Of a stretch of DNA of 6,577 nucleotides, positions 1 through 6,080 are shown in pieces. The DNA is taken from NCBI GenBank assembly GCA_030642025.1, contig DAOWOO010000079.1, positions 1 through 6,577 of the forward strand, read 5' to 3'. Origin of the DNA: Candidatus Zixiibacteriota bacterium (GTDB lineage Bacteria > Zixibacteria > MSB-5A5 > GN15 > PGXB01). The position numbers were made by a program, and so were the translations under genes. The notes beneath the pieces were generated by a model, which saw only the letters and a program-made list of their open reading frames with translations, was not told the DNA's origin and ran no database searches. Position 1 is the first letter of the stretch. Every line of letters starts with the position of its first letter.

Positions 1-882
1 ATAAGCGAGCGTGTTATCTCCCTGCAGTCTCAGGACTTCCGACTTTTTGGGACGAATTCGCCGCCGGTCGCGTTTAATAGTCAGGCGTTTGCCCAGAATA
101 TCACCGATAATGGTGACCAACTCTTCGATAGAATAATCTTCTCCGGAAGCCAAGTTGATAGTCTGTCCTGTTGTTTTATCAGAAAATGCGGCGGCGATCA
201 TGCCGTCGACAGTATCACCGACAAAATTCATATCCCGCCGGGTGTAGATCTTGCCAAGCCTGACAACAGAACCCTTTAAGGCCTGTAGAATTATGGTTGG
301 CAAAACCGCCCGGGCCGACTGGCGGGGACCATAAGTATTAAACGGCCGAACCGTCACGGTCGGCAGATTGAAACTGAGGTAAAACGATTCCACCATCCGG
401 TCGGCGGCGATTTTCGATGCCGAGTACGGTGACTGAGCTGTCTGCGGATGTTTTTCATCAATCGGGACATATTGGGCCGTGCCATATACCTCGGAGGTCG
501 ATACATGCAGGAATTTTTTAACGCCTTCCGAGCGCGCCGCCTGAAGCATATTGGCGGTGCCGAGTCCGTTGACCGACAGAAAATCTCTCGGGGCGATATA
601 TGAATACGGTATTGCAATCTGGGCGGCTAGGTGAAAAATATAATGATTACTCTTAATGGCCGTTTCGCAAACATCGGGATCCCGGATATCTCCGAATCTG
701 ACAGTTATACCGTTTTTGATCCTCGGTGGCAGATATTCCAGCCACCCGGTCTTTCCCGATGATGTATAGCGCACCAGTGCGGTTACTTTGGCGCCCGATC
801 CGGCCAGTTTTTCGACCAGATGTGAGCCGATAAATCCGCCTGCCCCGGTAACCAGAATTTTCTTGTTCTTGATTGATGCCAT
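1..882 (-). CDS. LegB-like NAD-dependent nucleotide-sugar 4,6-dehydratase (extended SDR), C-terminus cut by window edge
   Basis: My reverse-strand translation gives 294 uninterrupted residues running off the left edge, so the ORF has no visible stop. Seen: an N-terminal Rossmann motif GAGGFIG (residues 13-19), HLAAQ (84-88), STSEVYG (128-134) and the SDR catalytic pair Y153xxxK157 in SPYSASK. RPFNTYGPRQSARAVLP (179-195) and a late RPKKSEV segment are hallmarks I associate with the LegB family, which makes a 4-keto-6-deoxy nucleotide sugar on the way to CMP-legionaminic acid and related surface glycans. The TSE triad at 129-131 replaces the TDE of RmlB-type dTDP-glucose dehydratases, as in LegB relatives. 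Family length of about 320-335 suggests some 30-40 residues are missing. ATG 882 is preferred because the Rossmann strand begins six residues later. An in-frame ATG at 888 is possible, and neither has a clear Shine-Dalgarno. It diverges from enolase. Dehydratase function is well supported; the exact substrate is inferred, and no other legionaminate gene is visible. Confidence 0.85.
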   Translation of the reverse strand, partial: MASIKNKKILVTGAGGFIGSHLVEKLAGSGAKVTALVRYTSSGKTGWLEYLPPRIKNGITVRFGDIRDPDVCETAIKSNHYIFHLAAQIAIPYSYIAPRDFLSVNGLGTANMLQAARSEGVKKFLHVSTSEVYGTAQYVPIDEKHPQTAQSPYSASKIAADRMVESFYLSFNLPTVTVRPFNTYGPRQSARAVLPTIILQALKGSVVRLGKIYTRRDMNFVGDTVDGMIAAAFSDKTTGQTINLASGEDYSIEELVTIIGDILGKRLTIKRDRRRIRPKKSEVLRLQGDNTLAY

Positions 883-930
883 AATCATGACCAAAATATA
901 TACGAAAATATATTAAAGCAACGGTTTTTC

Positions 931-950
931 ATTCTCGTGAGCGTGAGAAT
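931..950. repeat. Hyphenated inverted repeat in the dehydratase/enolase divergent spacer
   Basis: The arms ATTCTC (931-936) and GAGAAT (945-950) are exact reverse complements separated by 8 bp. The right arm overlaps the -35 position of the candidate eno promoter, and the repeat lies upstream of the dehydratase start, so it could be an operator for either gene. Six-base arms can occur by chance, and no regulator can be assigned. Confidence 0.3.
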
Positions 951-972
951 TCCTGCCGATATTTTTTATATT
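943..972 (+). promoter_or_regulatory. Candidate sigma70-type promoter for enolase
   Basis: GTGAGA (943-948; four of six matches to TTGACA) is followed after 18 bp by TATATT (967-972; five of six matches to TATAAT). Transcription would begin near 979, just before the G-rich stretch at 984-993, leaving a leader of roughly 54 nt that includes the palindrome and the small upstream ORF. AT-rich spacers give such matches easily, so this is a best guess among weak alternatives. Confidence 0.3.
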
Positions 973-997
973 GCCTCGATTTTGGGGCGGGGGTAGA

Positions 998-1017
998 TTA
1001 ATGCAAATTTGCATTAA
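998..1017. promoter_or_regulatory. Perfect 20-bp palindrome before eno (operator or leader hairpin)
   Basis: TTAATGCAAATTTGCATTAA equals its own reverse complement over all 20 bases; symmetry stops at A997/A1018. It ends four bases before the enolase Shine-Dalgarno. As DNA it has the size and symmetry of a site for a dimeric repressor. As RNA it could fold into an eight-base-pair stem with an AAUU loop that hides the start codon at 1001. If transcription starts near 979 the site is downstream of the start, where a bound repressor would block elongation. No regulator is encoded nearby. Confidence 0.55.
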
Positions 1018-1033
1018 AGAAAGGGGAGATTAA
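1001..1033 (+). CDS. Possible ten-codon leader ORF overlapping the eno start codon
   Basis: ATG at 1001 opens a reading frame for MQICIKERGD and ends at TAA 1031-1033, whose last A is the first base of the enolase ATG (TAATG). A purine-rich GGGGG at 989-993 lies seven bases upstream and could pair with the anti-Shine-Dalgarno using one G-U wobble. The arrangement is the classic geometry for translational coupling by termination-reinitiation. Against it, the peptide is very short, its first half lies inside the palindrome, and the eno Shine-Dalgarno lies within its codons. Only conservation or ribosome profiling could tell leader ORF from coincidence. Confidence 0.25.
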   Translation: MQICIKERGD

Positions 1034-2328
1034 TGTCGGATTATGATTTCATTACAGCACGACAGATACTTGATTCCCGCGGCACACCGACAGTGGAAGT
1101 CGATGTTGTTCTCCAGGATGGATCACTGGGACGGGCGGCGGTGCCGTCGGGAGCCTCCACCGGGGCGCATGAAGCAGTGGAACTTCGCGATGGTGACAAA
1201 AAGCTGTATTTCGGAAAATCAGTATTGAAGGCGGTAAAAAATGTTAACAGCAAGATAGCCCCGGAGCTTATTGCCAAGGGCATTGACCCATACGACCAGG
1301 TGGCCGTTGATCAGTTCCTGATTTCTCTGGATGGTACCGAAAACAAATCGAATCTCGGCGCCAATGCCATGCTCGGGGTCTCGCTGGCTACCGCCCGGGC
1401 GGCGGCACAGTCAGTGGGGCGGTACCTGTACGAGTATATTGGCGGAACCAACTGCAAGCTTCTACCGGTGCCGATGATGAATATTCTGAATGGTGGCAAG
1501 CATGCCGACAACAATGTCGATTTACAGGAATTCATGATTATGCCGGTCGGCGCCAAATCATTTTCCAAAGCTCTCCAGATGGGCGCCGAAGTGTTTGGAC
1601 ATCTTAAAATAGTTCTGAAAAAGAAGGGATACAATACATCGGTCGGTGATGAAGGCGGCTTTGCTCCTGATCTAAAGTCAAACGAAGAGGCGCTGGAAGT
1701 CATCATGGAGGCGCTGGGACAAAGCGGTTACAAGCCCGGAAAGGATATCCTGCTGGCGCTTGATCCGGCTTCAACCGAGTTTTATGATGATAAAAAAAAG
1801 ATATACTATCTGAAGGGCGAAGGGCGCAAGTTGACCTCGGAGAAAATGATTGATTTTTACGAGGATCTGGTCAATAAATACCCGATTATCTCAATTGAGG
1901 ACGGTTTGGCCGAGGATGACTGGGACGGCTGGAAACTTATGACCGAGCGGCTTGGCGGGAAAATCCAGATTGTCGGCGATGATCTTTATGTGACCAATCC
2001 GAGGCGTCTGGCACGGGGGATAAAGGAGAAATCGTCCAATTCAATTCTTATCAAACTCAACCAGATCGGAACTCTGACCGAGACACTTGATACTATCGAA
2101 ATGGCCAAGAAAGCGTCATTTACGGCGGTAGTGTCGCATCGAAGCGGTGAAACCGAGGACAGTATTATTGCCGATGTGGTCGTGGCAACTGGCACCGGCC
2201 AGATCAAGACCGGTTCAATGTGCCGGACTGACCGGATATGCAAGTACAATCAACTGCTTCGAATTGAAGAGGCTATCGGCCCAACGGCGCGGTATCTCGG
2301 CAGGGATGTGTTTTATAATCTGGCTTGA
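1033..2328 (+). CDS. eno: Enolase (phosphopyruvate hydratase)
   Basis: This cytosolic enzyme interconverts 2-phosphoglycerate and phosphoenolpyruvate in glycolysis and gluconeogenesis, and in many bacteria is also a degradosome or surface protein. The 431-residue length matches bacterial enolases (E. coli has 432). Seen: DSRGTPTVEV (14-23), the mobile loop SGASTG (39-44), H157 in GGKHADNN, the general acid E207 in DEGGFAPD, magnesium ligands D244, E289 and D316, general base K341 in IKLNQIG, SHRSGETED from 368 with H369 and R370, and K392 in GQIKTGS. All catalytic positions are therefore present. Small departures from the commonest sequence are GTGQIKTGS (usually NAGQIKTGS) and the two cysteines of CRTDRIC (C397, C403). 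The start is fixed by AGGGGAG at 1022-1028 and by the family N-terminus. It is transcribed alone, diverging from the dehydratase and ending at the terminator 2344-2380. Confidence 0.98.
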   Translation: MSDYDFITARQILDSRGTPTVEVDVVLQDGSLGRAAVPSGASTGAHEAVELRDGDKKLYFGKSVLKAVKNVNSKIAPELIAKGIDPYDQVAVDQFLISLDGTENKSNLGANAMLGVSLATARAAAQSVGRYLYEYIGGTNCKLLPVPMMNILNGGKHADNNVDLQEFMIMPVGAKSFSKALQMGAEVFGHLKIVLKKKGYNTSVGDEGGFAPDLKSNEEALEVIMEALGQSGYKPGKDILLALDPASTEFYDDKKKIYYLKGEGRKLTSEKMIDFYEDLVNKYPIISIEDGLAEDDWDGWKLMTERLGGKIQIVGDDLYVTNPRRLARGIKEKSSNSILIKLNQIGTLTETLDTIEMAKKASFTAVVSHRSGETEDSIIADVVVATGTGQIKTGSMCRTDRICKYNQLLRIEEAIGPTARYLGRDVFYNLA

Positions 2329-2343
2329 TATACAGCGTCAGGC

Positions 2344-2380
2344 AAAAAAAACCCGTTCGAGAAATCGAACGGGTTTTTTT
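2344..2380. terminator. Strong bidirectional intrinsic terminator between eno and the basic-protein gene
   Basis: The arms CCCGTTCGA (2352-2360) and TCGAACGGG (2365-2373) are exact complements around a GAAA tetraloop. The stem is extended by an A-tract at 2344-2351 and a T-tract at 2374-2380. Read rightward it ends enolase mRNA with seven U residues; read leftward it ends the converging basic-protein mRNA with eight. It begins 16 bases after the enolase stop and sits 57 bases beyond the stop of the opposing gene. Confidence 0.93.
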
Positions 2381-2437
2381 CTGGGAGGGATATGCAAAAA
2401 AGGCTTTTAGAAACTCTCCCATCCCTGGGTAAAAGAA

Positions 2438-2815
2438 TCAGCGTCTTCTCGCTTTCTTCCTTGCTTTCGGTTTGGCCGTTTTCGCCCGTCCCTTTTTCAG
2501 TCCCAGAGCGCTGATTTTGCCGCGCACTGAAGCCAGCGAACGACGGAGCGTTTTGGCAATCGCCGAAGCGGGCTTGGTTTTGTAAGCCGAACGCAGATCC
2601 CTGATTTCAGAGGCGAGCCAGGCTTTGCCGATCTGCTTTTTGGAGCGTTTGGCTTTAGCCCTCGGTTTGGCTTTGGCTCTGCCGCGAGCTTTCGGTTTGG
2701 CTTTGGCTCTCGGTTTGGCTTTAGCTCTCGGTTTGGCTTTGGCTCTCGGTTTGGCCTTAGCTTTGGCGCGAGCTTTCGGTTTGGCTTTGGTCCTCGTTTT
2801 CCTCTTTACCGCCAT
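2438..2815 (-). CDS. Histone H1-like Lys/Ala/Pro/Arg-rich DNA-binding protein with a Myb/SANT-like helix-turn-helix
   Basis: The 125 residues fall into three parts. Residues 1-60 are almost entirely K, A, R and P, with repeated AKAKPR units. Residues 62-108 look like a compact three-helix DNA-binding fold of Myb/SANT-like type: W66, then EIRDLRSAY (70-78), ASAIAKTLRRS (83-93) and SVRGKISALGLKK (96-108), the 'W-xE-L-Y-IA-LgRs-aVr-k-LGLkk' pattern seen in small bacterial and phage HTH domains. Residues 109-125 form a second basic tail. Basic AKP repeats recall bacterial H1-like proteins such as AlgP and chlamydial Hc1; joining them to a folded HTH is unusual. A nucleoid-structuring or DNA-compacting role is inferred, and specificity is unknown. 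The extremely basic composition could also suit RNA or ribosome binding. AAAGGAG (2827-2821) lies five bases before the ATG, so the start is firm. The gene has its own promoter candidate and converges on enolase at the shared terminator. There is no signal peptide or membrane segment. Confidence 0.85.
   Translation of the reverse strand: MAVKRKTRTKAKPKARAKAKAKPRAKAKPRAKAKPRAKAKPKARGRAKAKPRAKAKRSKKQIGKAWLASEIRDLRSAYKTKPASAIAKTLRRSLASVRGKISALGLKKGRAKTAKPKARKKARRR
2661..2792. repeat. Imperfect 18-bp tandem repeats encoding AKAKPR units
   Basis: Six copies of CTCGGTTTGGCTTTGGCT (plus strand) start at 2661, 2691, 2709, 2727, 2745 and 2775, each with zero to a few mismatches. The middle four are contiguous. 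The outer two are each set off by a 12-bp segment ending GCGAGCT (2679-2690 and 2763-2774), which makes a higher-order 30-bp unit. On the minus strand each copy codes six residues (AKAKPR type), so gain or loss of whole units keeps the frame and changes arm length. Copies differ mainly at third codon positions, such as TTTGGCT/TTTAGCT and GGCT/GGCC. Confidence 0.9.
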
Positions 2816-3102
2816 TCTGGCTCCTTTCGTTAGGTGGTAGTTACCATTCGGTTTTATGTATTATAATGCAATATCCTTTTGCACCTATCATACGTGTCGA
2901 ATGCCATGTTTTATACAACTGATATTGCCTGCTATTATTATTTATTTAACCCTTTCAACAAAGAGGATAAAAATGTTAAAACCGGCATGCAATAAAAAAA
3001 TGACACTTCTCAAAAAATAATATGGCTGTTAAATAAGTACGTCGGCGTGAAGATGTGACGATTTTAGTATAAAGTACACCAATTGATGCAGGAAGAGTAC
3101 AC
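2816..3102. other. AT-rich spacer between uvrA and the basic-protein gene
   Basis: These 287 bp lie downstream of uvrA and upstream of the basic-protein gene, both on the minus strand. The left part holds the strong Shine-Dalgarno and a TATAAT box for the basic-protein gene. I see no GC-rich hairpin with a T-run that would end uvrA transcription, so read-through into the basic-protein gene is possible. A plus-strand 15-codon ORF (2973-3020) with AGAGGA upstream is the only other coding signal and is weak. There is no RNA gene or repeat family I can recognise. Confidence 0.6.
2860..2865 (-). promoter_or_regulatory. Candidate -10 box for the basic-protein gene
   Basis: The minus strand reads a perfect TATAAT here, 44 bases upstream of the ATG at 2815. 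A start near 2853 would give a leader of about 38 nt containing the AAAGGAG ribosome-binding site. The -35 hexamer at 17-bp spacing is ATAGGT, a poor match, so the promoter may depend on an activator or an AT-rich upstream element. The sequence is nearly symmetric and also reads TATAAT on the plus strand (2862-2867). Confidence 0.4.
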
Positions 3103-5934
3103 TCAGTGCGATCCGTTAAGCTCGCGCGCGAGATAGCGGCCAGTGTATGATTTCTTGATGCGAACGATCTCCTCGGGAGATCCGACGGCAATAATCCTGC
3201 CGCCTTCGTCGCCACCTTCGGGTCCGATGTCGATTATATAATCAGCCGTTTTGATGACATCAAGGTTATGTTCGATTACCAGAACGGAGTTGCCCCGCTC
3301 GACCAGTTCATTTAAAACGCCCAGAAGCATACGTACATCCTCGAAATGAAGTCCCGTAGTCGGCTCATCGAGAATATAAAGGGTTTTTCCGGTGGCCGTC
3401 CGGGACAATTCGGTCGATAGTTTGACCCGCTGGGCTTCTCCCCCGGAGAGAGTTGTCGCCTGCTGACCGAGACGAATATATCCCAGCCCGACGTTTTTCA
3501 AGGTCACCATCTTGCGCTTGATCGGCGGGATATTCTCAAAGAAGGCCAGTGCCTCATCGACCGTCATATCAAGCACATCGGCTATTGATTTGCCCTTGTA
3601 TTTAATCTCAAGCGTTTCGCGGTTGAAGCGTTTCCCCTTGCAAACCTCGCAGGGAACATAAACATCAGGCAGGAAATGCATCTCAATTTTGATGATACCA
3701 TCACCCTCACAGGCTTCACACCGGCCGCCCTTGACATTGAACGAAAATCTTCCCGGGCGGTAACCGCGCATCTTTGATTCCGGGAGTCTGGCGTAAAGAT
3801 CGCGAATAAAGGTGAATACTCCGGTATAAGTGGCCGGGTTGGAGCGGGGTGTGCGTCCGATCGGTGATTGATCGATATCAACCACCTTGTCGATATGCTC
3901 CAGTCCGGTTATGTCGCCGTACGGCAGAGGGTTTTTTCTCGAATTATAAAATGTTCGAGCAAGGATTCGATACAATGTCTCATTTATAAGGGTTGATTTC
4001 CCCGAGCCGGAAACGCCGGTAACTACCGTGAAAACGCCCAGTGGAAAATCAACGGAGATATTCTTGAGGTTGTTTCCGGAAGCTCCTTTTAGAGTTATAA
4101 ACGATCCGTCAGGTATTCTCCGCTTTTTGGGAATGGGTATATTTTTCCTATATGCCAGATAGGCTCCGGTGATTGAGCTTTTACACCGCTTAATCTGGGC
4201 CGGTTTTCCGGCAAAGACCACTTTGCCGCCCCGTCTTCCGGCTCCGGGTCCGAGATCAACCACATAATCGGCCCGTTCAATTGTCTCGCGGTCGTGCTCG
4301 ACCACGATAACGGTGTTGCCCAGGTTGCGAAGATCGGCCAGCGTCTTTAATAGCCTCCGGTTGTCACGCTGGTGGAGGCCGATCGAGGGTTCATCGAGCA
4401 CATACATCACACCCACCAGTCGCGATCCGATTTGTGTGGCCAGGCGTATCCGCTGGGACTCTCCGCCGGATAGAGTCGCGGTAGCGCGGTTGAGGGTCAA
4501 ATAACCCAGGCCGACATTTTCCATAAAGGCCAAACGGTCGCTGATCTCTTTGAGAATCTGATGAGCGATTAATTCCTGTTTGTGAGTCAGTTTCAGATTT
4601 TTAAAAAATTCAATCGCTCCGGTAACGGTCATAGAGGTCAGGGTATCAATATTCTCCCTGTTGATTATGACGGCCAGAGCTTCCGGCTTGAGCCGGGCAC
4701 CATCACATTCGGAGCAATTGGTGACCGACATATATTGTTCAATCCAGTTTCTGACACCCGATGAATTCGTTTGGCGATAGCGCCGCTCCAGATGTCGAAC
4801 GACCCCCTCGAAAGCTCCTTTATACTCACCGGAGCCACGGCCATCAGAACGCTCATATTGAAAAGTGATATCCTCGCCGTTACTGCCGTAGAGAATTATC
4901 CTCTGAACCTCGCGGGAGAGTCTATTGAAGGGTGTGGAGAACTTGAAACCATAGTGGCGCGCCACCGAGCGAAGCATCTGTCGATACCAGTTGGACATGT
5001 CGGCGCCCCAGGGACGTATCGCCCCCTGGCTGATCGACAGTGATCTATCGGGAACAACCAGATCGGGGTTGACTTCCATAATCTGCCCCAGTCCGGAGCA
5101 GGTGGGACAGGCTCCATAAGGCGAGTTGAATGAAAACATACGCGGCGACAGTTCATCGTAGCTGATATTGCAGTCAACGCAGGCAAACTGCTCGGAAAAA
5201 AGCAGATCATTCCCTTTGATGTTTATCAGCACTGTTCCGCCGGAGGTTTTTAACGCCGTTTCAACCGAATCGGTCAGGCGCCGCATTGATTTTTCCTTGA
5301 CCACCAGACGATCCACCACCACTTCGATGGTGTGCTTGACATTTTTTTTCAGTTGTATGCCACTGTCGGTTTCGGCAATCTCGCCGTCAATACGAAGCCG
5401 GACAAACCCCTCCCGCCGAGCCTGCTCGACAACATCCTTGTGTTCGCCCTTGCGGCCGCGTACCAGCGGCGCCAACACCATCAGCCGGGTTCCTTCATCG
5501 AATGAAAGAACCGAATCGACTATATCCTGCACCGTCTGGCGGGCAATCGGTTTGCCGCATTTAACGCAATGCCTGGTCCCGACCCGGGCGAAAAGCAGAC
5601 GGAGATAATCATAAATCTCGGTAACCGTGCCGACCGTTGAGCGGGGATTCTTGGAAGCACCTTTCTGCTCGATAGAAATTGCCGGGGAAAGACCATCAAT
5701 CAGGTCAACGTCGGGTTTGTCCATCAAGCCCAGAAACTGGCGGGCGTAAGCCGACAGGGATTCGACAAACCGGCGCTGGCCTTCGGCATAGATCGTATCG
5801 AAGGCCAGGGATGATTTCCCCGAGCCGGACAGGCCGGTTATGACGATCAGCTTGTCACGCGGCAGCTTGAGATCAATATTTTTCAGGTTATGCTGCCGGG
5901 CTCCTTTTATGACTATATACTTGCTTTCTGTCAT
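3103..5934 (-). CDS. uvrA: Excinuclease ABC subunit A (UvrA)
   Basis: UvrA is the dimeric ABC-type ATPase that finds bulky DNA lesions and loads UvrB in nucleotide excision repair. The 943 residues match the usual length (about 940). Seen in order: N-terminal KGARQHNLKNI; first Walker A GLSGSGKSS (34-42); the UvrB-binding and insertion region; a zinc site with C-x2-C (CVDC) and C-x2-C (CPTC) near residues 250-280; ABC signature LSGGESQR near 487 with Walker B VLDEPSIGLH; second Walker A GVSGSGKST near 640; the zinc finger CEAC/CEVC near 737-765 that contacts DNA; and LSGGEAQR near 828 with LDEPTTGLH. Every nucleotide-binding and zinc motif is intact and there is no frameshift. ATG 5934 gives the family N-terminus, although its ribosome-binding site is weak (GGAT about ten bases upstream). 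It diverges from the methyltransferase. No canonical E. coli (CTGT-N8-ACAG) or Gram-positive (GAAC-N4-GTTC) LexA box is visible upstream; two short palindromes are listed separately. Confidence 0.98.
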   Translation of the reverse strand: MTESKYIVIKGARQHNLKNIDLKLPRDKLIVITGLSGSGKSSLAFDTIYAEGQRRFVESLSAYARQFLGLMDKPDVDLIDGLSPAISIEQKGASKNPRSTVGTVTEIYDYLRLLFARVGTRHCVKCGKPIARQTVQDIVDSVLSFDEGTRLMVLAPLVRGRKGEHKDVVEQARREGFVRLRIDGEIAETDSGIQLKKNVKHTIEVVVDRLVVKEKSMRRLTDSVETALKTSGGTVLINIKGNDLLFSEQFACVDCNISYDELSPRMFSFNSPYGACPTCSGLGQIMEVNPDLVVPDRSLSISQGAIRPWGADMSNWYRQMLRSVARHYGFKFSTPFNRLSREVQRIILYGSNGEDITFQYERSDGRGSGEYKGAFEGVVRHLERRYRQTNSSGVRNWIEQYMSVTNCSECDGARLKPEALAVIINRENIDTLTSMTVTGAIEFFKNLKLTHKQELIAHQILKEISDRLAFMENVGLGYLTLNRATATLSGGESQRIRLATQIGSRLVGVMYVLDEPSIGLHQRDNRRLLKTLADLRNLGNTVIVVEHDRETIERADYVVDLGPGAGRRGGKVVFAGKPAQIKRCKSSITGAYLAYRKNIPIPKKRRIPDGSFITLKGASGNNLKNISVDFPLGVFTVVTGVSGSGKSTLINETLYRILARTFYNSRKNPLPYGDITGLEHIDKVVDIDQSPIGRTPRSNPATYTGVFTFIRDLYARLPESKMRGYRPGRFSFNVKGGRCEACEGDGIIKIEMHFLPDVYVPCEVCKGKRFNRETLEIKYKGKSIADVLDMTVDEALAFFENIPPIKRKMVTLKNVGLGYIRLGQQATTLSGGEAQRVKLSTELSRTATGKTLYILDEPTTGLHFEDVRMLLGVLNELVERGNSVLVIEHNLDVIKTADYIIDIGPEGGDEGGRIIAVGSPEEIVRIKKSYTGRYLARELNGSH

Positions 5935-5945
5935 TATTTATTATC

Positions 5946-5958
5946 CGGTTTCAAACCG
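5946..5958. repeat. Odd-centred palindrome CGGTTT-C-AAACCG just upstream of uvrA
   Basis: Six-base arms (5946-5951 and 5953-5958) are exact complements around one base. The site lies 12-24 bases before the uvrA ATG and overlaps its weak ribosome-binding region. It could be a repressor site or a small RNA element, but a one-base loop cannot form a tight RNA hairpin, so a DNA-binding role is the better guess. Confidence 0.3.
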
Positions 5959-5972
5959 AGCTAACCCGTAAT

Positions 5973-5983
5973 ATAACAGTTAT
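5973..5983. repeat. Odd-centred palindrome ATAAC-A-GTTAT upstream of uvrA
   Basis: Five-base arms (5973-5977 and 5979-5983) surround one base. Its centre is 26 bp from that of the palindrome at 5946-5958, and both have a single central base. Short AT-rich palindromes are common, so this is weak alone. The pair is mentioned because uvrA is often under damage-responsive control. Confidence 0.2.
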
Positions 5984-6080
5984 CAATTATGTCTGCGTAA
6001 TCTTTTTAGAAAATTTTATACATTCTTTTATGCCTGTATAGAATCATATATTTCCAATTCCCATACATTTTAATATATTG

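Noticed and set aside
354..617. 87-codon minus-strand frame overlapping the dehydratase
   Set aside because: It is a different frame on the same strand as the dehydratase, covering the conserved STSEVYG and YxxxK region; it is a shadow.
1311..1706. 131-codon minus-strand frame inside eno
   Set aside because: It is antisense to conserved enolase residues 93-224, has no family resemblance and no convincing ribosome-binding site.
2382..2426. Second hairpin beside the terminator (TGGGAG/CTCCCA or AGGGAT/ATCCCT)
   Set aside because: Six-base arms with loops near 28 bases and two competing pairings; the strong neighbouring hairpin already explains termination on both strands.
2661..2792. CRISPR array or regulatory iterons
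   Set aside because: The repeats are contiguous or separated by a repeated 12-mer, in multiples of three, and encode a regular peptide, so they are coding repeats rather than repeat-spacer units.
2625..2840. Plus-strand frame of LALGLALAL repeats that looks like a hydrophobic membrane protein
   Set aside because: It is the complement of the AKAKPR repeats; the minus frame has a strong Shine-Dalgarno, a promoter candidate and a folded domain, and this one has none of these.
3000..3102. Intrinsic terminator after uvrA
   Set aside because: Only four-base complementary arms (CGTC/GACG near 3041-3060) are present and no T-run follows them on the minus strand; this is too weak to call.
5168..5608. 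146-codon plus-strand open frame inside uvrA
   Set aside because: It lies wholly antisense to well-conserved UvrA motifs, shows no recognisable domain and has low-complexity S/T/R content typical of a shadow frame.
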